Below, piece by piece: positions 8,677 to 16,511 of a stretch of DNA of 64,000 nt. This DNA comes from Halobaculum sp. MBLA0147 (GTDB lineage: Archaea; Halobacteriota; Halobacteria; Halobacteriales; Haloferacaceae). Both the position numbers and the translations under genes were made by a program. The notes beneath the pieces were generated by a model that was not told where the DNA came from, ran no database searches, and was given only the letters and a program-made list of their open reading frames with translations. Numbering within the stretch: the stretch's first letter is position 1; every line of letters starts with the position of its first letter. Location of the stretch: NCBI RefSeq assembly GCF_041361345.1, contig NZ_JBGKAD010000001.1, positions 1,860,001 to 1,924,000 on the forward strand. The letters run 5' to 3'.

Positions 8677-9429
8677 TCACTCGACGGGACGCAGTGCGGC
8701 GCCGTCCTCGGCGGTCCCGACAACGAGCGCGTCGGCCTGCCCGACGAACAGTCCGTGTTCGACGACACCCGGGACGCGGGCGAGCGTGGTCGCGAGCCCC
8801 TCGGGTGAGTCGATCTCCCCGAACGCGCAGTCGACCACCAGGTTCCCGTTGTCGGTGACGACGGGGCCGTCCTTGCGCTCGGCGGTCCGCAGCGTCGGGT
8901 CGCCGCCCGCGTCGCGGAGGTGTCGCGTCGCGGACGCCTCCGCGTCGGGGAGCAGTTCGACCGGCACCGGGTGCGAGAGCCGGGTCGCGAGTTTCGTGTC
9001 GTCGACGACGACGAGGTAGCGGTCGGCCGCCGCCGCGACCACCTTCTCGCGGGCGTGGGCCGCGCCACCACCCTTCACCAGCGGGGGACTGGCGTCGAGT
9101 GACACGTCCGGGTGCGCGGCGACGTTCGCGACGCGGTCGGGCGCCGGCACGGCAACCTCGTCCGCGCCGTCGATCGCCACGTCGAGGCGGTCGGTCTCCG
9201 CCAACGACGCGAGCGGGACGCCGGCCTCGCGGGCGACTGCTCGCGACTGGTGGGAGGTGACGACGGCCGTCACGTCGAGCCCCTCCGCGACCCGGTCGCC
9301 CAGCGCCCGGATCGCCGCCGCCGCGGTGGAGCCGGTGCCCAGCCCGACGGTGTCGCCGTCGGCGACCGTCGCCGCCGCCTGTTCGCCCGCCGCTCGCTTC
9401 GCCGCCTGCGTGCCGTCGGTGGACTTCAC
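8677..9429 (-). CDS. rpiA: Ribose-5-phosphate isomerase A
   Basis: 250 residues from GTG 9429 (VKSTDGTQAAKRAAGEQAAA). It interconverts ribose-5-phosphate and ribulose-5-phosphate. Family blocks are visible: VGLGTGSTAAAAIRALG (phosphate-binding), VVTSHQSRAVAREAGVPLASL, DVAIDGADEV with the catalytic Asp, LVKGGGAAHAREKVVAAAADRYLVVVDDTKL with catalytic Glu/Lys neighbours, and VTDNGNLVVDCAFG. Length is slightly above the usual 220-230 residues. The GTG start is chosen because homologues begin a few residues before the helix with KRAAGEQA. It converges on the histone-fold gene. Confidence 0.95.
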   Translation of the reverse strand: MKSTDGTQAAKRAAGEQAAATVADGDTVGLGTGSTAAAAIRALGDRVAEGLDVTAVVTSHQSRAVAREAGVPLASLAETDRLDVAIDGADEVAVPAPDRVANVAAHPDVSLDASPPLVKGGGAAHAREKVVAAAADRYLVVVDDTKLATRLSHPVPVELLPDAEASATRHLRDAGGDPTLRTAERKDGPVVTDNGNLVVDCAFGEIDSPEGLATTLARVPGVVEHGLFVGQADALVVGTAEDGAALRPVE

Positions 9430-9569
9430 ACCGGCTCGTGGGGCGGCCCGCCACAAAAGGGCACCTGCCGGCGGCGAGTGAGCCGACGAGTCGACAGAGA
9501 GAGTCACCCGCCGACGACGAGTGGGGGACCGAAACCGACAAGCCCGCGACCGTTCGACACTCGGAGTGC

Positions 9570-9654
9570 GCGAGGGTGGCTGAGCTTGGCCAAAAGCGGC
9601 GGACTTAAGATCCGCTCCTGTAGAGGTTCGAGGGTTCGAATCCCTTCCCTCGCA
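9570..9654 (+). tRNA. tRNA-Leu (UAA)
   Basis: An 85-nt class II cloverleaf. The acceptor stem GCGAGGG pairs with CCCTCGC and is followed by discriminator A at 9654. The anticodon arm reads GCGGA-CT-TAA-GA-TCCGC, giving anticodon TAA. A long variable arm (TCCTGTAGAGG region) and the T arm GAGGGTTCGAATCCCTTC are present. There is no intron and the CCA is not encoded. Confidence 0.95.
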
Positions 9655-9657
9655 CTA

Positions 9658-9994
9658 CGACCTTTTTCACTCCTCGGGTGGCGCGCGAGGCGCGCCACCC
9701 GAGGAAAAAAGCTCGACCAAAAACACGCTCGCTCGGCCCGACGGGCCTCGCTCGCGTCCGTACCCGGGTGCCACCGCGGATGTGTGGCGGGTGGAGCGAG
9801 ACGGTCCCTCCCGAGGCGGGCAGACGACCGGAATTCAGAGCGGTCGCGGGCGGTGCGGTTGCGGGGAGCGGTTGCGGTCACCCGCCAGCACACCGACCGC
9901 GAGCGCGCCGGAGGCGCGCTCGCGGCCCTTTTTGATCGAGCTTTTTTCCTCGGGTGGCCGCCGTCGGCGGCCACCCGAGGAGTGAAAAAGGTCG
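9658..9994. repeat. Large inverted repeat with two internal hairpins
   Basis: Outer arms 9658-9681 and 9971-9994 are reverse complements; each continues into a strong hairpin of its own. Hairpin 1 spans 9672-9704 (cctcgggtggcgcg stem) followed by six A; hairpin 2 spans 9948-9980 with the same cctcgggtgg stem, preceded by a run of T. The arms also share aaaaaagctcga / tcgagctttttt. About 220 bp of unremarkable G+C-rich sequence lies between. Read outward from tRNA-Leu or from the ferredoxin stop, the first hairpin met is followed by a homopolymer, so the pair may act as terminators. Confidence 0.8.
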
Positions 9995-9998
9995 GTGC

Positions 9999-10340
9999 TC
10001 ACCAGTCGACGCTCAGTGTGCCGTCGCCGTGTGGGTCCGGGGCGAGTTCCTCGTCCGTCCGGCGGTCGACGACGTGGATACAGCCGTCACCCTTCTTCGC
10101 GGGACACACCTCCGCCGCGCGGACGTTGTGCTCCAGGTCCTCCTCGTCGATGTAGTAGGTGTCCGGCTTCGCCATCCCCGTCGTGATGTCCATCTCCCAG
10201 GTGTCGGAGACCTCCGCGCACTTGCCCGCGCCGAAACAGGCGTTCGCCTCGAAGATGATCTTGTAGGGCTTCTCCTCGACCGGCGGCCCCTCCCCGCCGT
10301 ACTCGTCGGCCGTCTGCACGTCGGCGTCGAGATCGCTCAT
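9999..10340 (-). CDS. Small iron-sulfur ferredoxin
   Basis: 113 residues from ATG 10340 (MSDLDADVQTADEYGGEG). The core KIIFEANACFGAGKCAEVSDTW begins a single-cluster ferredoxin fold, with C in ACFGAGKC, a later CP (AAEVCPAKKGDGC) and no second cluster half. This resembles mono-cluster 3Fe-4S/4Fe-4S ferredoxins that carry electrons between redox enzymes. The spacing of the first two Cys (C-x5-C) is not the standard C-x2-C-x2-C, so the cluster type is uncertain. The gene lies 208 bp downstream of nrdJ on the same strand; a role in electron supply to the reductase is possible but unproven. Confidence 0.72.
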   Translation of the reverse strand: MSDLDADVQTADEYGGEGPPVEEKPYKIIFEANACFGAGKCAEVSDTWEMDITTGMAKPDTYYIDEEDLEHNVRAAEVCPAKKGDGCIHVVDRRTDEELAPDPHGDGTLSVDW

Positions 10341-10548
10341 ACACCACGCTACCGGCCGTGTGGGCTTTCCTCTGTCGGTCCTCCCGAGAACGTGGCACAC
10401 CGGCGTCGTCGCCGTCGTCACCGCTGTGGACCTCACTGTCGCGAGGAGTGTGAGGCGGAGAGTGTGAGACGGAGGAGGTGGAGAGTTCGGAGAGGATAGA
10501 AGAGTCGATCCGAGATCGAATCGGGCGTCTCAGCCCCTCAGACGCCAC
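10341..10548. other. Spacer between nrdJ and ferredoxin
   Basis: About 200 bp containing short gtgtgag/gaggag words and no clear terminator or TATA element; the ferredoxin could have its own weak promoter here or be read through from nrdJ. Confidence 0.4.
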
Positions 10549-13500
10549 TCAGCACTCGCTCCACCCACAACTCTCGCAGGTTTTGCAGCCCTCGGAGTAG
10601 TACAGCGTCATGCTGCCACACTCCGGGCACTCCGGCGACTCGCCGTTGGCGATGAGATCCTCGACCGCGTCGCTCGTCGCCTCCGTGGCGGCGACGCCGC
10701 CGTCGGACTCCGGCGTCGGCTCGGCCGGCGGGTCGGCCGCGGCGTCGGCGGCCGTCTCCGACGGCGTCGCGTCCTCGATCTCGTCGAGGTTCTGCTGTTC
10801 GGGGTGCGCGCGGTCGATCTCGCCCTCGAGGTAGCGGCGCATCGCCGTGCCGATGGCGTCCGGGATCGACTGGATCTGTTCGCCTTTGTCCCAGGCGACC
10901 TTCGGCGACCGGGTGCCCTGGAGTTCGTCGACGATCTCCTCGGGGGCGACGCCCGACCGCAGTGCCGTCGAGATCACCTTCGCCAGCGACTCCGTGAAGG
11001 AGTTGGTGAACCCGCCAGAGTGGCCGATGTTGGCGAACAGCTCGAACGGCTCGCCGGTCTGGGGGTCCTCGTTGATGGTGACGTACATCTTCCCGTAGCC
11101 GGTCTCGATGAGCTGGGTGACACCCGTCAGCGAGTCCGGCCGCGGCCGCTTCTCCGTGTAGTCGACCTGCGGGCGCTCCGTCGCGGCCAACAGTTCGTCG
11201 ATCTCCGCGTCGACGGCGGCCTGCACGTCCTCGTTGTCGAGGAACGCCTCCACGCCGCCGAACACCTCGTCGATCTGGGCGACGATCGTCTCGGCGGCCT
11301 CCGTCTCGTCGGCGAACTCCGTGTTGTCCGCCCGCGTGGTGAGCACCTGCTTCGAACGGGTGCCGTCGCGGTAGTAGGTGACACCCTTCCCGCCGTGGTC
11401 GTAGATGTACTCGAAGACCTCGCGGGCGTCCTCGAGTGTGGAGTCGTTCGGGGCGTTGACGGTGTTGTGTGACACGACGCCACCGACGACGTACTCGTGG
11501 GGACCTGCAAGTTCGATGTCGTACATCTCCCGGGTCCCGGCGTCTTCGACCTCGGTCACCTCGTGCAGTGGTGGTGCGTCGTCGATCCCGAGTTTCTCGG
11601 CCGTCGTGTCGAACATGTAGTTCTGTTCCCGATACTCGACGCTCCGGGCCGCGTAGTACGCCTGTGAGCGCGAATCGTAGTCAGTTTTGTCGACACGATC
11701 CTCGGGAACGTACACGCGATACCGCTGATCGAACCGACTCACCTGCTTGTGTGGCTCGATTGGTGTCACCAGTTCCTGTGCCTCGTTCGTGAGGTGAACC
11801 TGATATGCGTACGCCTCCGACTCGGCGACCCACTTGCGACCCACGTACACTTTCGGGACGCCGAAGCTTCGGACGAGTGACGCGACGCCGTCGGCGAGGT
11901 CTCTCGACATCCCGCCGTACACGACGAGTGACTGCGACGAGACGTATCCGTCCAGCGTCACCCCGTTGACGAACGCGAGCTTCTCCTCGGGACTTCCACG
12001 CAACACCGAGCGGGGAACGTCCTTCTCGTAGGACCCGGACCCGCACAGTGTCGTCACGAACTCCCAGACGGGTTTGGAGTTCAGCCGGACACCGTACACC
12101 GTGTCGCGGCTCTCGCCACCACGGGTGTCCGCCTCGACGGACGGCTCACGACCGAACAGTTCCTCGAACAGGTCGCGTGCCTCCTCCCGAACGCGCTCCG
12201 AGGACGTACTGATCTCGACGGCGTAGCGCTCGTCGATGGCGCTTCCGTCGGCGGCGTACATTCCGAGGAACCGCGCGAGGGCCGGTGACATCTTCGACGG
12301 GAGTGTGACCTCCTTCTCGTACACCGACGGGTCTACGCCACCGGCGGCGACCGTCGCACCGCCGTCGGCCACGGCACTCCCCCGACGCGAGAAGCTGATT
12401 TCGGTCTGGCCGTCCCCGTGTGACTCCGTGTGGCGACCGATCACGTAGTCGCCTTCTTCGAGATCACCCAGTACCGTCCACCCGTCCGGTGTCAGTACCT
12501 TGTGTGAGTCCGTGGCTCCGACGAGTTCCGACCCGTTGTCGACACGGACCCGCGTCGCGTCCTTCTCCCCGGCGTAGTACTGCGACTCGACGGCGACGCC
12601 GTCGATTGTCACGTCTTCCTCGACTTCGGTGAACTCCCCTGCCTCCGGAGTCTCGTCCGCGAACGACTCGATCGGACGGACACCCGAGTCTGTCTGAACG
12701 AGCGTCCCTTCTTCGAGGCACTTGCTGATCGCCGAGTCGACGCCGGCCTGACACGCGACCTGGACACCCGCGTGGTCCTTGGCGTCGAGGTCGCCGGTGA
12801 CGACGAACAACTCGCCGATGGCGTCCGGCACCGTCTCCAACCCGTCGACGCCGTCGAACTCGTTGGTCGCCATCTGCTCTTGGGCCTCCTCCTTGACGGC
12901 CGCAACGTCGATGTCGTTGGCCTCCAGCGTCCGGAGGAAGTAGTCGTCGAACTCGACGAGCATCTCGTCGCCCTGCACGTCGTCGGAGACGTTCTTGTAG
13001 TAGGCGACGTTGTAGATCGGCTCACAACCACCCGTGGTATTCCCTACCATACTGGTGGTGCCGGTCGGTGCGATGGTCGTCGTGTTGTGGTTGCGGATCG
13101 GGTAGCCGTCTGCCCACTCGTCGGCGTCCTCGCCGGTGTGGTGCTCGAACCACTCGCGGTACGCCGTCGGGTCGGCGTACTTCGAGTCGTCCCACTCGTC
13201 GAAGGAGCCGCGTTCCTCGGCCAGTTCGTGGCTCGCCGTCTTCGACTCGTGGTTGATGTGGGTCATCAACTGCTCGGCGATCTCGTTGGCCACGTCGTCG
13301 CCGTACTTCACGCCGAGTTGGATGTACAACTGGGCCAGCCCCATGATGCCCAGCCCGATCTTCCGCATCGAGGAGACCGTGTCCGCGATCTCGTCGACCG
13401 GGAAGTCCGACATCGTGACGACGTTCTCCAGGAACCGCGTCCCGGTCGCGATCCGGTGGTCGAACTCCTCGAAGTCGACGGCCTCCGCGAGGAACCGCTC

Positions 13501-14937
13501 GACACCCTCCTCCAGCGTGTCGAACTCGTGTTCGTCGCTCCAGACGCGCCAGTCCGGCGCGTCCCGGGCCGCCAGCGTCGAGAGGTTGATGTGCCCGAGG
13601 TTACAGGCCTCGTACTCTTCGAGCGGCTGCTCGCCACACGGGTTCGTCGCGAGGATCCGGTGGTCCGGGTGCTCCTCGACGTCGAACGAGTGGAGGTCGT
13701 TGATCCGTTCGAGGTAGACGACGCCCGGCTCCCCGTTCTCGTGGGCGCCCTCGACGATGTGGTCCCAGATCTCCGTCGCCGGCACCGACAGTTCCTCGCC
13801 GACCGCGACGTGCTCGCCGAGGCCGAACATCTCGTACAGTTCCTTCGTCTCGTGGGTGGCGACGTGGGGCTCCTCCGTCCGCGGGTTGGTGAAGGTGAAC
13901 TCCTCGTCGTTCTTCACCGCCTCCATGAAGTCGTCCGTGATCCCCACGGAGATGTTGAAGTTCGAGAGGTGCCCCTCGACGGCGTTCCGGAGGTGTTCCG
14001 GCACCTTCCCGTCGTCGTCGATCAGCTCGCGGGCCTCCTCCAGTGCGTCCGCGAAGGAGGTGTGCGTGAAGTCGTCCGGGTCGTTGAGCCGCAGCGAGCG
14101 GGCCAGGGACACGTCCTTGTTCTTCGCGTGGACGAACTGGATCACGTCCGGGTGCGAGACGCGCATCACGCCCATCTGGGCGCCGCGTCGGGCGCCACCC
14201 TGCGCGATCGTCTCACACATCTGGTCGAACGTCCGCATGAACGTGATCGGCCCGGAGGCGATGCCGCCGGTCGAGCCGACGGAGTCGCCGTACGGCCTTA
14301 ATTTCCAAAATGCATACCCCATCCCACCCCCACTCTGAAAGACCTGAGCGGCCTCTTTTGCCGTTTGATGAATGTCGTCGATGTCGTCGGCCGGGCTGTC
14401 GACGAAACACGCCGACAACTGCTGGAGTTCGTCGCCGGCGTTCATCAGCGTCGGACTGTTCGGCATGAAGGCGAGCCGCTCCATCAGCTCGCGGAACTCC
14501 GCGGCCGTCTCCTGGACGTGCTGGGCGATCTCGCCCGGCAGCTCCGGCACGACCGTCTCGTAGGCGAACTTGTTGACGTTCGCCTCCGTCAGCGTCGTCT
14601 CGGCGTCGTCTTCCACGGTCGTCCCCGCGCCGAACACCTCCTCGGCGAGTTCGTCGCGTCGCGGGTGGTCCGGCTTCACCTGGTCGGGCGTCACCGTCAC
14701 CTCGGTGTCGCGCCGCTCGGCCTCGTAGACGGCCTCCGCGAGCGCGATGTTGTGTGCGACGCGCTCGAACAGCTCCTCCTGTGCCTCGGTGACGTTGCCG
14801 TCGGCGTCCTTCCGCAGGTACCGCGCCGGCAGGATGTTGTCGTAGGCGTTGCTCGTCAGCCGCTCCTCGAGTGTGTCCCCGTCGGTTCGTTTGATCGGCA
14901 GTTCCAACTCCTCCGCGGTCACGTCCGGCTGGCTCAT
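10549..14937 (-). CDS. nrdJ: Adenosylcobalamin-dependent ribonucleotide reductase (class II) with intein
   Basis: 1462 residues from ATG 14937; 1043 remain after removal of the intein at residues 740-1158. The mature enzyme reduces ribonucleotides to deoxyribonucleotides with a B12-derived radical. Visible landmarks are QLSACFVDSPADD with C177 (redox Cys), GGGMGYAFWKLRPYGD, NPCGEQPLEEYEACNLG around C434, MVGNTTGGCEPIYNVAYYKN, and the block DSAISK-TVNAPNDSTLEDA restored by splicing. The C-terminal 25 residues form a zinc finger (CPECGSMTLYYSEGCKTCESC) usual for this class. A Pro/Ala/Asp-rich linker precedes it. A TATA-like element lies upstream at 15046-15055 and a 20-codon open frame precedes the start. 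The intein coding part is visibly less G+C-rich. Confidence 0.96.
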   Translation of the reverse strand: MSQPDVTAEELELPIKRTDGDTLEERLTSNAYDNILPARYLRKDADGNVTEAQEELFERVAHNIALAEAVYEAERRDTEVTVTPDQVKPDHPRRDELAEEVFGAGTTVEDDAETTLTEANVNKFAYETVVPELPGEIAQHVQETAAEFRELMERLAFMPNSPTLMNAGDELQQLSACFVDSPADDIDDIHQTAKEAAQVFQSGGGMGYAFWKLRPYGDSVGSTGGIASGPITFMRTFDQMCETIAQGGARRGAQMGVMRVSHPDVIQFVHAKNKDVSLARSLRLNDPDDFTHTSFADALEEARELIDDDGKVPEHLRNAVEGHLSNFNISVGITDDFMEAVKNDEEFTFTNPRTEEPHVATHETKELYEMFGLGEHVAVGEELSVPATEIWDHIVEGAHENGEPGVVYLERINDLHSFDVEEHPDHRILATNPCGEQPLEEYEACNLGHINLSTLAARDAPDWRVWSDEHEFDTLEEGVERFLAEAVDFEEFDHRIATGTRFLENVVTMSDFPVDEIADTVSSMRKIGLGIMGLAQLYIQLGVKYGDDVANEIAEQLMTHINHESKTASHELAEERGSFDEWDDSKYADPTAYREWFEHHTGEDADEWADGYPIRNHNTTTIAPTGTTSMVGNTTGGCEPIYNVAYYKNVSDDVQGDEMLVEFDDYFLRTLEANDIDVAAVKEEAQEQMATNEFDGVDGLETVPDAIGELFVVTGDLDAKDHAGVQVACQAGVDSAISKCLEEGTLVQTDSGVRPIESFADETPEAGEFTEVEEDVTIDGVAVESQYYAGEKDATRVRVDNGSELVGATDSHKVLTPDGWTVLGDLEEGDYVIGRHTESHGDGQTEISFSRRGSAVADGGATVAAGGVDPSVYEKEVTLPSKMSPALARFLGMYAADGSAIDERYAVEISTSSERVREEARDLFEELFGREPSVEADTRGGESRDTVYGVRLNSKPVWEFVTTLCGSGSYEKDVPRSVLRGSPEEKLAFVNGVTLDGYVSSQSLVVYGGMSRDLADGVASLVRSFGVPKVYVGRKWVAESEAYAYQVHLTNEAQELVTPIEPHKQVSRFDQRYRVYVPEDRVDKTDYDSRSQAYYAARSVEYREQNYMFDTTAEKLGIDDAPPLHEVTEVEDAGTREMYDIELAGPHEYVVGGVVSHNTVNAPNDSTLEDAREVFEYIYDHGGKGVTYYRDGTRSKQVLTTRADNTEFADETEAAETIVAQIDEVFGGVEAFLDNEDVQAAVDAEIDELLAATERPQVDYTEKRPRPDSLTGVTQLIETGYGKMYVTINEDPQTGEPFELFANIGHSGGFTNSFTESLAKVISTALRSGVAPEEIVDELQGTRSPKVAWDKGEQIQSIPDAIGTAMRRYLEGEIDRAHPEQQNLDEIEDATPSETAADAAADPPAEPTPESDGGVAATEATSDAVEDLIANGESPECPECGSMTLYYSEGCKTCESCGWSEC
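11464..12720 (-). other. Intein in nrdJ with DOD (LAGLIDADG) homing endonuclease
   Basis: 419 residues inserted in frame between K739 and T1159 of NrdJ. It begins with Cys1 (CLEEGTLVQTDSGVRPIESF, block A), has GATDSHKVLTPDGW (block B, His73) and ends REMYDIELAGPHEYVVGGVV-SHN followed by Thr (blocks F and G), so all classic splice residues are present. The central endonuclease keeps RFLGMYAADGS at 150-160 and AFVNGVTLDGY at 249-259, the two DOD helices with acidic residues D158 and D257, so it may still be active. The insertion site is the strongly conserved SK-TVN motif of the reductase, a typical intein target. Confidence 0.95.
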
Positions 14938-14941
14938 ACTG

Positions 14942-15004
14942 TCAGTCCTCCCCGTGTTCCCCGTGTGCGGGGGCTGTCTCGGTCGTCGGCGTGTCGCTTG
15001 TCAT
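14942..15004 (-). CDS. Possible 20-residue leader peptide upstream of nrdJ
   Basis: ATG 15004 opens a 20-codon frame (MTSDTPTTETAPAHGEHGED) that stops at TGA 14942-14944, four bases before the nrdJ ATG. It is downstream of the TATA-like element and would be on the nrdJ mRNA. The residues are acidic and show normal third-position G/C bias. It may be a true upstream ORF with a regulatory role, a small protein, or chance. Confidence 0.3.
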   Translation of the reverse strand: MTSDTPTTETAPAHGEHGED

Positions 15005-15045
15005 GGTGAAATCGAACGGAGTCTCGTTACCGGTGCCACCAGTAT

Positions 15046-15055
15046 AAGCGGTGGG
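15046..15055 (-). promoter_or_regulatory. TATA-like element for nrdJ
   Basis: On the minus strand the sequence reads gcttatactgg, a good archaeal TATA box, placing transcription start near 15022-15028. That leaves a leader of about 90 nt before the nrdJ ATG containing the 20-codon frame. Confidence 0.5.
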
Positions 15056-15276
15056 ATTCCGGTGTGGTTTGGTAGATACAACTGTACTTGTGTTCGTAGT
15101 GTCGTCACTGGCGGTCCCGGTTCCCTCGTGCGTCTGGGGCGACGACCCCTCGCGGGGCGGTCGCCGTCACACGACTCGTGTGCAGGGGCGACGCCGGTAA
15201 AAGCGTGTCCAGACCGGAGTGAAAGTTGTGCCCGCTCCGACTTCGTGTTCGCAAGTCGGCGCCGTCCGTGGGTCGG

Positions 15277-15350
15277 CGGCACGGAAGACGCGAGTCGAGG
15301 TGGCCCCGGCTGTCGACGGCACGGAAGACGCGAGTCGAGGTGGCCCCGGG
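15277..15350. repeat. 40-bp direct repeat, two copies
   Basis: cggcacggaagacgcgagtc and the following 14 bases occur at 15277 and again at 15317, a period of 40 bp with no mismatch over about 33 bp. The repeat lies in the spacer between the DUF424 gene stop (15371) and the upstream region of nrdJ. Confidence 0.85.
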
Positions 15351-15370
15351 TGTCGGCGCCGCCCCGGGTG

Positions 15371-15676
15371 TCACATCCAAACGACTTGGGCGTGGAGCGT
15401 GCCGTCGACCTCGAGGACGCCGCCCTCGTCGACGAGGCCGGCCTCCAGCGCCGCCGTGACGCAGTCCTCGCCGACGAGGTTCGCGGTGTCCGCGTCCGCG
15501 AGTCGCTCGACGGCCGTCTCCGCGGGGACGCGCTCGGCGTCCTCGCCGTCGTAGAAGGACGCCTCGACGGTGAGCGACACCGCGCCGTCCTCGTACGTCT
15601 CGCCGAGACAGTCCGCGTCCGCGGCCGCGACGAGTGTCCCCTCCGCCGTCTCGCGGACCGTGACCACGACGGTCAT
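15371..15676 (-). CDS. DUF424 family protein
   Basis: 101 residues from ATG 15676 (MTVVVTVRETAEGTLVAAAD). DUF424 proteins are small archaeal proteins of unknown biochemical role; members typically show an N-terminal V.V.ET..G.lvA..D.dclG..y..g...L.v...FY.G pattern, all of which is visible here, ending with a compact C-terminal VLEVDGTLHAQVVWM. In some archaea the gene lies near translation genes. The start follows the stop of the TPR gene immediately (15677), so on the minus strand the TPR gene comes second; both are probably one transcript. Confidence 0.8.
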   Translation of the reverse strand: MTVVVTVRETAEGTLVAAADADCLGETYEDGAVSLTVEASFYDGEDAERVPAETAVERLADADTANLVGEDCVTAALEAGLVDEGGVLEVDGTLHAQVVWM

Positions 15677-16426
15677 CTAGCGGTCCCCGTACTCCTCGAC
15701 CATCTCCTGTTCGGCCTGCTCGCGGAGGTCCTCGGCCTGCTGGGCCACCTCCTCCGCCTGCTCGTGGTCACCCGCCTCCTCGAGGGCGCGTGCCTTCTCG
15801 TCGAGCACGTCGGCGTTCCGGAAGCCGAGTCGGATCGCGTTGTCGAAGGCGTTGACCGCCTCCTCCGCGAGCCCGCGCTCCAGCAGGAAGAACCCACGAT
15901 TGTACCACGCCTGCGGGAAGCGCGGGTCGATCTCGACGGCGCGTTCGGCCTTCTCCAACGCCTCCTCCGTCTCGCCGAACTCCCACAGCGCGTACGCGAG
16001 GTTCGTCAGTGCCGTCGCGGCGTGTTCCGACTCCTCGTCGATCCGCAGTGCCTCGCGGTAGGCGCCGATGGCCTCGTCGTACTCCTCCAACTCGGCGTGG
16101 GCCGCCCCCTTGTTCGTCCACGCCTCCTGTTCCGCCAGGGAGTCGTCCTCGGCGAACTGGGCGGCCCGCTCGAAGGTGCCCGTCGCCTCCTCGAAGCGGT
16201 TGATCTGCATGTACGACAGCCCCACGTCGATCAGCTCCTCGACATCGACCTGGTCGGCGGCGACGTTCCGCTGGTCGAGTGCGTCGGTGATCACCCGCGT
16301 GTCCACCGGGTCCACCGACGACGGGTCACCCTGCAGTGCCTCCGGTTCGAGTGTGAACGCGTCGTACTCCTCGTCGAACCCCTGTCCCGAGGAGAACTCG
16401 TGGTCCCTCGGCTCGTCGTCCGTCAT
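15677..16426 (-). CDS. Tetratricopeptide repeat protein
   Basis: 249 residues from ATG 16426. At least four TPR units are seen between residues 60 and 225: LIDVGLSYMQINRFEEATGTF, AWTNKGAAHAELEEYDEAIG, ALTNLAYALWEFGETEEALE and AWYNRGFFLLERGLAEEAVN, each with the usual W/L-G-Y-A-P spacing. The N-terminal 50 residues are acidic and disordered. TPR proteins act as scaffolds, so a binding partner rather than an enzyme activity is expected. It directly precedes or follows the DUF424 gene on the same strand with no gap, which suggests a joint role. The C-terminal 35 residues are a Glu-rich helix. Confidence 0.88.
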   Translation of the reverse strand: MTDDEPRDHEFSSGQGFDEEYDAFTLEPEALQGDPSSVDPVDTRVITDALDQRNVAADQVDVEELIDVGLSYMQINRFEEATGTFERAAQFAEDDSLAEQEAWTNKGAAHAELEEYDEAIGAYREALRIDEESEHAATALTNLAYALWEFGETEEALEKAERAVEIDPRFPQAWYNRGFFLLERGLAEEAVNAFDNAIRLGFRNADVLDEKARALEEAGDHEQAEEVAQQAEDLREQAEQEMVEEYGDR

Positions 16427-16511
16427 ACGTCGAAGTTGGCGGTGAGCGTGGGTAAGGCTTCTGCACGGGCGCTGTGTGGCCGTCTGCGCCGGGTGGCCGA
16501 GGCGAGACCAA

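Noticed and set aside
9570-9654. Intron in tRNA-Leu
   Set aside because: The anticodon loop is a normal seven bases and the cloverleaf closes without an insertion.
15004-15370. Cobalamin riboswitch upstream of the B12-dependent reductase
   Set aside because: No B12-box-like sequence or extended fold was recognised in the leader; only hairpin-prone G+C-rich repeats are present further upstream.
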